A DNA stretch of 64,000 nt from Stomoxys calcitrans (Eukaryota; Arthropoda; Insecta; Diptera; Muscidae): contig NC_081552.1 of NCBI RefSeq assembly GCF_963082655.1, forward strand, positions 73,288,707-73,352,706. Direction: 5' to 3'. Below the pieces are notes generated by a model that was not told the origin of the DNA, ran no database searches, and saw only the letters and a list, made by a program, of their open reading frames with translations. Positions 44,836-56,930 of the stretch are shown one piece after another. The position numbers and the translations under genes were made by a program. How positions within the stretch are numbered: the first letter of the stretch is position 1; every line of letters begins with the position of its first letter.

Positions 44836-45064
44836 AAAGTATAGCTGCAATAGTGTTAGCCATTACGCGGTTGATTTGTGTTTCCAGTGGAGCTGCAGGT
44901 CTTGAACATGGGACTAGGCTTAGAATGGACTTTAAAGACGCAACAGCTGCGGTTGTGATATGAGGCCGTTGTCTGCTACTGAGATCTCGACTGGTGGAGC
45001 GGCTGCACCAGGCTGCCCTTGTCTGTAGATGACTGGTCAGCAGAACAAGAAACCCGGTTCGAGT
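44836..45064 (+). pseudogene. LINE 5' (ORF1-region) fragment, left of the hAT-like element
   Basis: Matches 37345-37580 (GGCTTAGAATGGACTTTAAAGACGC, CAGCTGCGGTTGTG, TCGACTGGTGGAGCGGCTGC). It is cut at GTTCGAGT and resumes at 47181. 37567 (ACTTGGTTCGAGTCCTAAG) serves as the empty-site paralogue. Confidence 0.7.
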
Positions 45065-45171
45065 TGCCAGATTTTTTTGAGACAGATCCCCAAAATTCCA
45101 AAAAAATGTCCACAAAAAAACCCCAATTAAAATGTTTTTCTCCTAAGAAAATCCCCTAACTTACTTTCTTT

Positions 45172-46323
45172 AATTGGATATGACCACACGGATGTCGAAA
45201 ACCATAACATAAGTCAGTGTGTCAAATTTCAGTGCAATCGGATAAAAATGCGCCTTTTATGGGACCAAGAATTTAAATCGAGAGATCGGTTTATATGGCA
45301 GCTATATGCAAATCTTTATCGATCTAGACCAACTTGCAGAAATATGTGGAGGGGCTTAACTTAACTCTTTGTCCCAAATTTCGCCAAAATCGGACAATAA
45401 ATGCGCTTTTTATGGCCCCAAAACCTAAAACCGAAAGGTCGGTCTATATGGCAGTTATATACAAATCTGAACCGATCGTATTGACGGAGGACGTCGAGGG
45501 GCCTAAGACAACTCACTGTCCCAAATTTCAGCAAAATCGGGTAATAAATGTAGCTTTTATTGGCCTATGACCCTAAATCGGAGGATCGGTCTATATGGCA
45601 GCTATATCCAAATCTAAAATCTAATCCAAGAATGTCGAAGGGCCTAACACAACTCACTGTCCCGAATTTCAGCAAAATCCGATAAAAAATGTAGCTTTTA
45701 TGGGCCTAAGACCCTAAATCGGAGGATCGGTCTATATGGCAGCTATATCAAAATCTAAACCGATCTGAGCCATATTGACGGAAGATGTTGAAGGGCCTTA
45801 GACAACTCACTGTCCTGAATTTCAGCAAAATCGGATAATAAATGTGGCTTTAATGGGCCTAAGACCCTAAATTGGAGGATCGGTCTATATGGCAGCTATA
45901 TCCAAATCTGGACCGATCTGAGCCAAATTGACGGAGGATGTTGAAGGGCCTAACACAACTTACTGTCCCAAATTTCAGCAAAATCGTATAATAAATGTGG
46001 CCTTTATTGGCCTAAGACCCTAAATCGGCTGATCGGTCTATATGGGGGCTATATCAAGATATAGTCCGATATACCCGATCTTCGAACTTAACCTGCTTAT
46101 AGATCAAAAATGAACTTGTGCAAAATTTCAGCTCAATATCTCTATTTTTGAAGACTGTAGCGTAATTTCAACAGACAGACGGACGGACATGTCTAGATCG
46201 TCTTAGATTTTTACGCTGATCAAGAATATATATAATTTATAGGGTCGGAAATGGATATTTCGATGTGTTGCAAACGGAACGACAAAATGACCACAACCCA
46301 TCCGTCGGTGGTGGGTATAAAAA
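45172..46323 (-). mobile_element. DINE subfamily A inside the hAT-like element
   Basis: Six to seven core units with ATCGGTCTATATGGCAGC at about 45284, 45437, 45584, 45728 and 45881 (mostly 153 bp, with small deletions). GACAGACGGACGGACATGTC is at 46172, and the 5' tip GGTGGTGGGTATAAAA ends at 46323. The 3' end is missing. Confidence 0.75.
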
Positions 46324-46771
46324 CACTACATGCAAAATTTCAGCCGATAACAATTGCGGGCTTTCGATGTCAAATCGGGAGATAGTTTTAATCGGTGTTT
46401 ATTGGAGCTATTATATCAGATTATAAACCGATTTGGACCATACCTTGCTGGACTGTTAGAAGTCGTAACAGAACACAATACGAATTTCAGTCTAATCGAA
46501 TAAAAATTTCAGTTTCTAGGGGTTTAGAAATCAAGTCGAAATCTGAACCGGTATGGCCCATTTGCAAATGGCCAAAAATTTCAAGGAAATAGCTTCGTTC
46601 CACAACTGTCGTGATTTTAACAGACGGACGGAGAGACGGACATGGGTAGATCGATTTCGAATCGAAGACCATCAAGAATATATACTCCTTATATAGTCAC
46701 ATATCAATGTTTCGAGGTTTTACGAACGGAATGACTAGATTAGATTACATTGAATGGTGGCGGGTATAAAA
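46324..46771 (-). mobile_element. DINE subfamily B fragment, tandem with the A copy
   Basis: Core (TACATGCAAAATTTCAGCC, TATATCAGATTATAAACCGATTTGGACC), GACGGACGGAGAGACGGACATGGG and 5' tip GGTGGCGGGTATAAAA. Same orientation as the A copy it abuts; the A 5' tip is fused to B core. Confidence 0.7.
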
Positions 46772-47180
46772 GGTTATCTTTATATTTTGGTTACCGCGAC
46801 TTTAAATCATTGGAAGCATTTCCAGTACGATGGACTAAAGCCCATGCCTACTGATAGACTTAAGCCTTTGTCTATATTCATGCACAATTTCTCATGTCGG
46901 GAGATACGGTACTGCCGTAAACTTCAGTGTAGATGTACAAGCTCTTCATTAAATCACATCTAACCCAAGGGTATTGACCAGCACTAAACATAAAGGAAAT
47001 TTCTTAACTCAAGAAAATTAATTTAATTAATTTTAGCTATGCTGATGGAATTTCCCCTAGAAAATCCGTAATGTTTCTTTTTCCCCATTAAAATCCCCGT
47101 ACCCCAAATGGGAAAATTTTTTCCCCAATCACGAAAAAAATTCCCAGTTTGGGGAAATTTTCCCTAATCCGACAACCCTG

Positions 47181-47293
47181 GTTCGAGTCTCAAGTACAAG
47201 GCCGAACCTATTTTATCATCGCATGCCTATAATTTGCTTGCCCATTGGCTTTCTCCGGCATTGATTTGCCGCTCATTAAAGGATGGAATAATA
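47181..47293 (+). pseudogene. LINE 5' fragment, right of the hAT-like element
   Basis: GTTCGAGTCTCAAGTACAAGGCCGAACC...CATTAAAGGATGGAATAATA matches 37569-37660 (GGTTCGAGTCCTAAGAACAAAGCCCAACC...TTGGAATAATAG). Continues 44836-45064. Confidence 0.65.
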
Positions 47294-47745
47294 ACAAGTA
47301 AAAGCGTGCTAAGTTCGGCCTGGCCGAATATTTTATACCCTCCACCATGTATCGCATTTGTCGAGCTCTTGCCACGGTATCTCTCTCTTTGCTCTGCTAT
47401 TAGAGCGATATCAAGATATGGTCCGGTTTGGACCACAATTATATTAAATGTTGGAGACCTGTGTAAAATGTCAGAATTGCCCCCTTTGGGGGCTCAAGAA
47501 GTAAAATAGAGTGATCGATTTATATGGGAGCTGTTTTGGGCTATATACCGACTCAGACCATGTTGATGGTCATGAGAGGATCCGTCGTACAAAATTTCAG
47601 GCAAATCGGATAATAATTACGACCTCTAGAGGCTTAAGAAGTCAAGATCCCAGATCGGTTTATATGACAGCTATATCAGGTTATAGACCGATTTAAACTA
47701 TTCTTAGCACAGTTGTTGAAAGTTATAACAAAAGACCTCATGCAA
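47294..47745 (-). mobile_element. DINE subfamily B, 3' part
   Basis: 3' end ACAAGTAAAAGCGTGCTAAGTTCGGCCTGGCCGAATATTTTATACCCTCCACCATG. Two core units (GACCTCTAGAGGCTTAAGAAGTC). It breaks into LINE sequence at 47746. Confidence 0.7.
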
Positions 47746-48536
47746 CGGAATGACTGGCCATATCGAGAAGGTTAACCGACCACTGTAGAGTTTACCAAGC
47801 GGAAATTGTTGCAATTAAATAAGTGGTGAAATAGCTAAGTTATAATTTCATAATGATGATTGGTATTAATGTCGTCTCAGACAGATATAAAATCTCTGGA
47901 GAACGTATTTATGAAATCAAAAAGCGCCTTCGGGTTTCGCAGATCTCGCAACGAGATGGCTGAACAGTTCAAATTGTTACTGCTCTAGGTGCCGGGCAAC
48001 GAGATGGCTGAACAGTTCAAATTGTTACTGTTCTAGGAGCCGGGCACAGAGATATCCCAGCGAATTGGAAAAACAGACGATCTTCCGAGACCAGGAACTA
48101 CCTTACACAATACATGGGAACTGGAATCGATGGGTATGTCTCTAGCGACATGTAAACTACGTCTTCAAGATCATGACCGAAAGGCAACTAATTACAGATG
48201 GCCCAAATAATGCGGGTTGTGAACACTTCAAAATCTTGTAGTCCGTGTCCGTCATGACAGATCACTGTCTGACAGGAAAACATGCTGACGGATTGAAGGT
48301 TGCATGTAACGACTAATGCAGAAGCAGTGAGGACGTCAAAGAAGAAGAGACTATAGGATATCTGCTGTGTGTGGTTCCCTTTTATTTTTAATGTTTTTGA
48401 GAACTTTTCTGATTCGCAAGTTGTTACGCTTCTTACAGCAATCTGGATGGCACTTTCTTCTCCTGTTCCTGTGGTATCACAATGGACGAAGGTGTTAAAG
48501 TGAGGCTGATGGCGGACTGCCACTTAAAACTAACCT
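47746..48536 (+). pseudogene. LINE 3' part with an internal 48-bp duplication
   Basis: Matches 40640-41475 (CATATCGAGAAGGTTAACCG, AGCGGAAATTGTTGCAAT, TAATTTCATAATGATGATTGG, GGCGGACTGCCACTTAAAACTAACC). A unit starting GCAACGAGATGGCTGAACAG is present twice, at 47948 and 47996. With 44836-45064 and 47181-47293 it could be one LINE with its middle deleted. Confidence 0.65.
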
Positions 48537-48582
48537 ATATGCTGGCGACATATGCGAGTTGCTATGCCATGCATCGAAGTAA

Positions 48583-49058
48583 CAAGTAAAGGCGTGCCAT
48601 GTTCGGCCAGGCCGAATTTTATATACTCTCCACCATGGATCGCACTTGTAAAGTTGTTTGCCCGGCATCTACAATATTTTAGGTAAACAAAGGATAATGG
48701 ATAAGAATTTTTATGCTATTAGAGCTGTATAAAGTAATTGAGTTGAATGTTGGAGACCATAGAAGAAGTCATTGTGTAAAATTCCTGGAAAATCGGATAA
48801 GAATTGCGACATTTAGAGACCTAAGAAGTGTAATCGGGAAACCGGTTTATATGGCAGCTATATTCGGTTATGGACCGATTTAGACCATACTTGCCATAGT
48901 TCTTGCGAGACAAAACATAAACACTCTATGCAAAATTTCAGCCAAATCGAATAATAATTTCGCCCTCTAGAGGCCAAAAAATCAAGATCACAGATCACTA
49001 TATCAGGTTATGGACTTAGAACCATACTTAGCACAGTTGTTGGAAGTCATAATAAAAC
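48583..49058 (-). mobile_element. DINE subfamily B, 3' part
   Basis: 3' end ACAAGTAAAGGCGTGCCATGTTCGGCCAGGCCGAATTTTATATACTCTCCACCATGG; core units follow (GCGACATTTAGAGACC, CGCCCTCTAGAGGCC). Interrupted toward its 5' side by unassigned DNA and the family E repeat. Confidence 0.7.
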
Positions 49059-49110
49059 ATTTCCTTGACAGTCCATTTTCAATCGGACGTCTTAAACACA
49101 AATTTTGTAC

Positions 49111-49262
49111 GTCACACAGTGGGAGAAAATCGAAAAAATATTCAGGGTGAGAACGGATAGAGATATCTCTTCGAAGTTTGAAATAGTTAGAGCTGAGGTG
49201 TTACCAATATCGTGTGCAAAATTTCAGGCCCCAGGTTGTACGGGCGCCTTTGGCAGGCCCCT
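49111..49262 (+). repeat. Family E short repeat, copy 3
   Basis: GTCACACAGTGGGAGAAAATCGAAAAAAT, GATATCTCTTCGAAGTTTGAAATAG, GAGCTGAGGTGTTACCAATATCGTGTGC and CGGGCGCCTTTGGCAGGCCC. Best preserved of the three copies. Confidence 0.6.
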
Positions 49263-49267
49263 AATGT

Positions 49268-49583
49268 AATCCTCGCCTCGGTCTGGAGTTTTGTACAACG
49301 ATTTCTCCTATGATCTTCAACATACGTACCAAAAATGGTCTGAATCTGTCCATAACTTATTATAGCTTTCCCGTTTTCCCGATTTCCCGTGTTTACTTCT
49401 TGAGCCCATATAGGGCGCAAATATCATTCGATTAGCTGAAATGTTGCACAATGACTTCTACTATGATATCCAACATCCAAACTATGGGTGGCCCGAATCA
49501 GCCCATAACCTGATATAGCTGTATTATGGAGGCCATGTAAGATTCGGCCGACCGAACTTTGCACGTATTTATTTGTTTTCAGT
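49268..49583 (+). mobile_element. DINE subfamily B, 3' part (plus)
   Basis: Two core units (GTACAACGATTTCTCC..., AGGGCGCAAATATCATTCG) and 3' end GGAGGCCATGTAAGATTCGGCCGACCGAACTTTGCACG...TTATTTG. Opposed to the B copy at 48583-49058. Confidence 0.65.
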
Positions 49584-49707
49584 TAAAATATTGTATTATT
49601 CTGCACTACCATTTTTTGGAATGCAGCTGTAGCTCCAATGTAAACCGATCTTCCGCGAGTGCAGTTTTTTGTTCAATGGGTTTATTAATGGCTTTTATGT
49701 CCGCTTT

Positions 49708-49771
49708 GTGTTCGGCCGACACGGGATAACTATGAGCACCACACAGGCTGGAACTTTGAGCTCCGACTTGA
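49708..49771 (+). mobile_element. 5' scrap of the RTE-like LINE
   Basis: TGTTCGGCCGACACGGGATAACTATGAGCACCACACAGGCTGG...CTCCGACTTG is the inverse of 30787-30852, the 5' end of LINE copy X. Confidence 0.6.
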
Positions 49772-52098
49772 GATAACAAAAAATGTAGTATCCTATTTTC
49801 ACCACGGGATCATTATGCACCATCTGTGACCCTCCCCCTTACCCTAATTTTCAGAAACGCCAGATCTCGGAGATGGGTGGTGCGATTTAAGCGAAATGTG
49901 CTCTCATATAGTACCCTAAAAATAAAAATTTGGTATCCAATTTGCGGATGGGGTACCTAGGGGGGCCGCCCCACCCTAAAACCTACCAAACATATATTTA
50001 GACCAATCGCGACAATATGGGATTCAAATGAAAGGTATTTAGGATAAGAAAACGTATCTGATATCCATTTGTGGAACCAAGTGCTAGGGGGACCACCCCA
50101 ACCCCCAAAACACCCCTAAAACGGACATCTTTACCGACCATGGCAAAATGAAGTCAAATGAAAGGTATTTGCGAGTAGAATACGAATCTGATATCCAAAT
50201 GTGGGACCACGTTTCTGCGGGTCCACCCCTTCCCCAAAACACCCCCCAAACAGGACTTATTTACTGACCATGGGAAAAAGGGGCTTAAATAAAAGGTATT
50301 TGAGTGTAGAATTAGAATTGAATATCCAAATATGGGACCAAGTGTTTGGGGGGCCGCCTCTCACCAAAAACATCCCCCAAAGGGAACAAATTTACGACCA
50401 TAGCCACCCCACCCCCACAACACCACCCAACCCCCAAAACACCCCTAAATCGGACATTTTTACCGATCATGGCAATATGGGACTCACATGAAAGGTATTT
50501 GCGAGTAGAATACGAATCTGATATCCAAATGTGGGACCACGTTTCTGGGGGTGGACCCTTTCCCAAAACTCCCCCCAAACAGGACTTATTTACTGACCAT
50601 GGGAATATGGGGCTTTAATAAAAGGTATTTGAGTGTAGAATTAGAACCTGATATCCAAATATGGGACCAAGTGTTTGGGTGGCCGCCTCTCCCCAAAAAC
50701 ATTCTCCAAAGGAAACAAATTTACGACCATTGCCATATGGGGCTCAAATTAAAGGTCTTTGGGAGTAAAGCCCGAATCTGATATCAATATTTGGGAAAAG
50801 TGTCTATGGGGCCACTCCACAACACCACCCAAATAGTAAGTATTTGCTGACTTTTCCAATATGAGGCTCAAATACGAGGGTTTTTAGAGTAGAACACGAA
50901 TCCGATATATATTTTCAAGGGCAACTCACTGAGTGGCCGCCCATTCCCCAAAACACTCCCCAAGCCGGTCACGTTTGCCGGAAATATGGAGCTCAAATTA
51001 AAGGTATTTGGGAGAAGACCACGTATCTGACATGAACATTAGGGACCAACTGTCTAGGGGACGTCCCACCACCATAACAACCACCAAGACAATTCGGGTC
51101 GTAAAGAGAGTGGAACTAAATATTTATAGTTTTTAGGGCCAATAACCTAAACCGGACATATTTGCTGACTTTTGTAATAAGGAGTTTAAATGTGATTAGA
51201 AAACAAATTTGATATCCAATTTTGAGGGCAATGGCAATATGGGGTTCAAATAAATCATATATAGATATATGAGAATAAATCACGTTACTGATATATTTTC
51301 CGGGCTTAGTGTTTGGGGGACCACCCCAATCCCTAAAACACCCCTAAATCGGCCATATTTACCGACCATGTCCATGTTGAGCTTGAATGAATGGTATTGG
51401 AGGGTAGAGCAAGAATTGATACCCACGTTCGGGACCAATTTTCTGGGGGTCAACAACCAAAATACACAAGCAGCAAGTTTTTAGTGACTATCGCAAAATG
51501 GGGCTCAAATAAAGGTATTTGGGAGTAGAATAGAAGTTGATATCCAAATTTAGGACCATGTACTTAGGGCATCACCCCTTCCCCAAAACACCCCACAAAG
51601 GGTAAAAATTTTTCGATCATGCCAATATGTGGTATTTAAGATTAGAAAACGAATTTGATAACCTATTTTGGGCCATGTGTTTGGGGGACACCTCATCGTG
51701 TAAACTCCCCTAAACTAATGGCAATATGGGGTTTAAATAAATGGTTTCTGAAAGAAGAGCACGATGCTGATATTTTTTCAGGGCCAAGTGCCTGGGAGAC
51801 CACCTCACCCCCGACAAACCCCTAAATCAGATAGCATGAGAGGGCCGAATTAAAGTATTTAAAGAATGGAGTACACCTTACATTCACACTTAAATTCGTA
51901 GACCAATAAAGATCACATGGGATTCGGACAAAGGCACTTATATTGTTAAACAATTAGTCAAGCGATATACTATATTCGTAGCATGGTATTTCACTAAAAG
52001 CTCTTTAATTGTCGAAAATAAATATTCCAAGGAAACTTTTGTTCCATATAAAGTAAAAGGAGGCGCAGCGGAGCGGGCCTGGGTCAGCTAGTATAAGA
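49772..52098 (-). mobile_element. Family D, copy D4
   Basis: 49772-49829 is in plus orientation (TGTAGTATCCTATTTTCACCACGGG); from 49830 the D 3' section runs in minus orientation, so there is an inversion junction. Core units have AAAGGTATTT at about 50031, 50161, 50292, 50491, 50621 and 50751 (130-131 bp, with one unit carrying about 68 extra bp). The 5' end GGCGCAGCGGAGCGGGCCTGGGTCAGCTAGTA lies at 52063-52093. Confidence 0.7.
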
Positions 52099-54036
52099 TA
52101 TAGATAGATTCAATTTGTGTTTGTTTGTTTGGCGGTTTGTTTGTTCCGTATAGACTCAAAAACGGCTGAACCGATTTCCTTGAAATTTTCACAGATTGTG
52201 TAGGCTGTAAGGAAACATAGGCTATAAAATTTTTTCATTTTGGGAGGGGGCGGGCCCTCCTACACCAGAAGTACTACCCAAAAATAAAAGTGGACCGATC
52301 GCGACAATATGGGATTCAAATGAAAGGTATTCAAGAGTAGTATACAAATTTCATAATAAAAGTTGGGTCCAAGTACGTGGAGGGCCGCCCTAGCCCCAAA
52401 ACCCATTAAAATAGGTTTATTTAACGATCATGACAATATGGGACTCAAATGAAAGGTATTCAGGAGTAGATTGCGAATATGGTCAGTAAGTAGGTATAGG
52501 CTTTATAATTTATTAATAAAGGAAGGGGGCGGACCCTCCACCGTTACCCCAAAAACATCACCCAAAATCAAAAGTGGACCGATATGGACAATATGGGTAT
52601 CACATGAAAAGTGTGCGGCAGTAGATAACAAATCTGGCATACAAATTCATGTCGGAGTATAGGGGGTCACCCCACCCCCACGAAAACGCCGAAAATGGAC
52701 ACATTAGCCAACCACGGATATATGGGATTCGGTTTGTTTGTTCCGTATAGACTGAAAACGACAGAACCGATTTTCTCGAAATTTTCGCATATTGTGTAGG
52801 TGTATGGAAGGAAATATAGGCTATATAATGTGTCGGAGTTGGAAGGTGGACGGACCCTCCCCCTAATGTCAAAAACACAACCCAAAACCAAATGTGGGCC
52901 GATCGGGACAATATAGGTATCAAATGAATGGTATTGGAGAGTAGATTGTGTACGTTTGTCTGGAAGGAAACATAGGCTATATAGTTTTTAGATATCGGTC
53001 GGAGGCGGATCCTCTCCCTTACCCCAAAAACGCCACTCATATCCGAAAGTGGTCCGATGGGCGCAATAAGAGTATCAAATGAAAGGTATTGGCGACCAGA
53101 AAACCAATATGGTATTGAAATTTGGGTCCCCCCCAACCCCAAAATTTCTGTAAACTTCTCTAAACAGATATTTTCATGTTAATATGTGACTCAAATGAAA
53201 AGTATTAGACAGTAGATAACAAATATGGAGTAAAACATTCGGTCCAAATAATAGGAGGTCGCCCACCCTTAAATATCCCCAGATGGGCATATTAGCTATA
53301 TGGGACTCATATAAAAGGTATTAAGGAGTAGATTGCGAATATGCCATTAAAATTTGTATTCAGGTCTTGGCGGCGCTTTTCCTCCTCATTGACCCATAAT
53401 GAGGGTTATTTGACCCATAATGACAATATGGGACTCAAATAAAAGGTATTTGAGAGTAGAAAACGAATTTGATATACAATTTTGGAGCCAAGTGTTTTGA
53501 GGTTCCGTTGGGAATACAGAACGAATTTGATATCTATATTCAGTGCAAAGTGTCGGTGGCCACCCTAGCCCCAAAACACCCTCCAAACGGTTCATATTTA
53601 CAGGCCATGGCAATATGGGGCTCAAATTAAAGGGATTTGGAAGTGCAACATATCCATATTTGAGTCGAAATGTCTAAGGTGCCATCTCTCCCCTAATGAG
53701 AACATTACCCTAAGGAAGAACTTTACCACCAGGAATCGAGATGGGGCAAATTCTCACACATCAATATGCTTTTCGATTCAAGTTTAAACTCAATGATAAG
53801 GGACTTTTTTATAGCCGAGTCCGAACGGCGTCCCGTCCCGGGGAAAAATTTTTAAATGACCATGCATGGCATTGTACCTCGCCAATGTCCGATGTTGTCG
53901 ACAGGATTCGACCTCATTCAATGTCATAGGCTACAATGGCACGAATTCGATATCCGCATTCAGGGCGAAGTGTCCCCGTCCTTAAAAGATAATTGAGAGT
54001 TAAAGAAGGCGCAGCGGAGCGGGCCCGGATCGGCTA
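52099..54036 (-). mobile_element. Family D, copy D5 (two fused copies) with a SINE insertion
   Basis: Starts at its 3' tail right after D4's 5' end (AATTTGTGTTTGTTTGTTTGG, TTCCGTATAGACTCAAAAACGGCTGAACC). A second 3' section begins at about 52725 (GGTTTGTTTGTTCCGTATAGACTG), so a truncated D is joined to a longer D. The 5' end GGCGCAGCGGAGCGGGCCCGGATCGGCTAG is at 54010-54036. Head-to-tail with D4. Confidence 0.65.
53745..53945 (-). mobile_element. tRNA-derived SINE fragment in D5
   Basis: Body CACATCAATATGC...GATTCAAGTTTAAACTCAATGATAAGGG...TTTATAGCCGAGTCCGAACGGCGTCCCG, then ACCTCGCCAATG. On the minus strand the end reads CCATTGTAGCCTATGACATTGAATGAGGTCGAATCCTG, where GGTCGAATCC resembles an RNA polymerase III B box. 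The A box is degraded. Confidence 0.45.
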
Positions 54037-54542
54037 GTTATAATATATGCATTAACATCTGAACTTCTCCTTATCTGAGGTTGTTCTGTGCCTCTGTTAA
54101 CTATTGCTGAAAAAGTAGTTCACTATTTACGATCTATCCTTTTTTGAATACCGCCAGTGCATTTATTTTTTAACTTTAAGGAATTTGCCTAGATATTTTA
54201 TCTCCAAGTACAATGAAATTATTTGTTGGCCCCATATCCATTGTTATGTTTCAAATAAAATTGAGGAATGATTGCCACATGACGTTCGAAGTTCAATGAC
54301 CTCTATTAGATTTTGATGGTAATATTGAAATTGGTAGGTTGCAAACCCTAAAAAATGTCCATTGCTTTTAATCCTCTTTCTATTTCCTAAAGAACTCTTG
54401 CTTTCCTTTCAATTCATCAGCTAAAACAATTACCCTTTCGATGTAGGACTTTCCTTTAATTCGGTTGACTTGACAAATGATATCCTAGAAAAAGGGCGGG
54501 AAATGTCAAAATATATTGCACATCTAGGAACCTACAAATATA
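54037..54542. other. Unassigned DNA
   Basis: No shared repeat and no motif-bearing frame. Confidence 0.35.
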
Positions 54543-55915
54543 TTTATACCCTCCACCATAGGATAGGGGCATACTAATTTCGTCATTCCGTTTGTAACAC
54601 ATCGAAATATTGATCTGAGACCCAACAAAGTATACATGTTCTAGATCGTCATGACATTTCAAGTAGATCCAGCCATGTCCATGTCCGTCTGTCTGTCTAT
54701 CGAAAGCACACTAACTTTCGAAGGAGTAAAGTTAGGTGCTTGAAATTTTGCATAAATACTTTTTATTTGTACAGGTCGGTTGGGATTTAAATGGGCCATA
54801 TCGGTCCATGTTTTGGTATAGCTACCATATAAACCGATATTGGATCTTGACTTCTTGAGCCTCTAGAAGGTGCAATTTTAATTCGATTTGGCTGAAATTT
54901 TGCATGATGTGTTTTGTTATGACTTCCAACAATTGTGTCAAGTATGGTACAAATCGATTCATAACCTCATACAGCTCCTATTGTACATAAAGCGATCCTG
55001 GATCTTGATTTCTTCAGACCCAATTATTATCCGATTTTGCGTGAAGTGCTTTGGTTTGACAATCAACAACCGTGTAAACCGATCTTTAGCCGCTAGGAGG
55101 CGCAATTATTATCCGATTTAGCTGAAAATTTGCACAAAGTGTTTTGGTTTGACCATCAACAACCGTGCCAAGTATTGCTAAAATCGATTCATAATTTGAT
55201 ATAGCTCCCATATAAACCGGTTTCGACTCCTGATTTCTTGAACCTATAGATGTTGCAATTATTATTCGATTTGGCTGAAATTTAAAATGAAGCGTTTTGT
55301 ATCGACTTTCACCAACTTTCCCAAGTATGGTTCAAATCGGTTCATAACTTGATAAAGCTACCATATAAACCGATCTCGTATCTTAAATTCTCGAGCCTCT
55401 AGAGAGTGCAATAATTATCCGATTTGACTAAAATGTTGCGTGATGTCTTTTGTTGTGACTCCCAACTACTATGCCAAGTATGGTCCAAATAGGTCTATAA
55501 CCTGGCTTAACTCCCATATAAAATGATCTCCGGATTATATTTCTTGGGTCTATAGAGGGCTCAATTTTTATCCGATTTGGTTTAAATTTCGTACTATGAC
55601 TTTTTTATGACCTTCAACATGCGTTCCAACTACCAGTCTGAATCGGTCTTAAAACTGATATGGCTTCCATATAAACCGATCTTCCGATATTACTTCTTGA
55701 GCCCCAATTGGGCGCAATTTTGATCTGATTTGATTGAAATTTTTCACAATGACTTTTACTATGGTCTCCAAAATCCAAACTAAGTATGGTCCGTAACCAG
55801 ATATGGCTTCAATAGCATGGCAATATTTATCGTTTGTTTGCCTATAAAAAGATATCGACCATGGTAGAGAGTATATAAGATTCGGCCCGGCCGAATTTAG
55901 CATTTTTTTACTTGT
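54543..55915 (+). mobile_element. DINE subfamily B, complete copy
   Basis: 5' tip TTTATACCCTCCACCATAGGATAGGGGCATACTAATTTCG; TGTCCGTCTGTCTGTC at 54682; core units with ATAAACCGATNT at roughly 153-bp spacing (about 54830, 54980, 55200, 55360, 55500 and 55670, some with indels); 3' end GGTAGAGAGTATATAAGATTCGGCCCGGCCGAATTTAGC...TTACTTG. 1.37 kb, no coding capacity. Confidence 0.8.
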
Positions 55916-56930
55916 TTTTTCTGTAACAGACAAAGTACAAATAAATGATTTCGTGCGAAATTAATTTCTGTAATAGTTTTTAGACATAAATCATGCCCAT
56001 ATAGCTCCTATGTACTACTGGGAGACTGCTACCTGTTTCCAGGTACTCCATGGTCATCTCCATATCTCGTGATCTTCATCACATAAATTATTTGTTTATT
56101 CGCTATCATTACTACGAGTACCAAAAAAAAAGAAAATATTTTTATTACTTTATGGCAACTAAGAGCGAAGTGGTCGCGAGTGCTTAAAAAGGGTCTCATG
56201 TAAAACGATAGTGTTTTATGCACTTGGTTTTTTATAACTTTTTATTTTTTGTTTTTTTAATTTTTTCGATTACATCGTGGAACTTTTTTATTAGGCTCGT
56301 GTTGTTGGTGTTTTTGCGCATGTTAAACTTACTTTTATTGCACTTTTGCTTGCGAGGAGCTGGCTGGCTGCAACAACCTGCCCAAGTTTGCGGTTGCTCA
56401 TACGTAATTTTTTAATTGAAACTCTGGTTGATGCCACCTGCTGTGGATGGGTTGGTTTGGTGGCTGATATTCCCAAGCTGACTACCTAACTAACCGACTG
56501 ACTTTTGCGGCTCGTTTTGTGCTACTTCTTGCTATTGCTATGGCTCCATCAGCACCAGGATAGTAGATCTGCTAGCTCCACTGTGGTGTTTGCTTTAATG
56601 TTTTATAACAATCGAGTGCCATAAAAAATCATCTCAGCCATGCTGGGGCTTTATCATTTTTGCGGCCTTTTCGGTTGCGGGGTCATATATGAAAATATTA
56701 TGAATGACTTAAGGTTTCGCGTAAATTGATATGGTTAAGTGATATGTGCTGTTGTGATGCGGCCGACTGTGGTGTTGATGCTAGTGGTCACACGCATGAA
56801 TGTCTGTCCAAGAGAACGATGTTTTGTGTTGTTTGAGTTCTTTCAGAATATTTGTTAGGGTTTTTCATTTGGTTGCTAGATTCAAGTAGTATTAGGTGTA
56901 GGGATTTTAAGCTAAGGAGATATTAAAAAG
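55916..56930. other. Unassigned non-repetitive DNA
   Basis: Mixed-composition DNA with no recognisable repeat or protein. Frames of 60-65 codons overlap on both strands. Together with 33723-35600 it is among the best candidates for original host sequence. Confidence 0.4.

Larger units (their letters stand above)
45065..47180. mobile_element. hAT-like element with nested DINE copies
   Basis: Perfect 8-bp TSD GTTCGAGT (45057-45064, 47181-47188). Right terminus CCGACAACCCTG inverts to CAGGGTTGTCGG. The left end starts TGCCAGATTTTTTTTG and lacks the first six bases (CAGGGT). Subterminal DNA is rich in CCCCAAAATTCC/GGGGAAATTTTCCC words on both sides. A DINE A and a DINE B fill 45172-46771. 46772-47040 is unassigned and could be a transposase scrap. 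Confidence 0.6.

Noticed and set aside
53868..53945. A tRNA gene on the minus strand
   Set aside because: A B-box-like GGTCGAATCC is visible but there is no cloverleaf or intact A box; the flanking body matches other SINE fragments.
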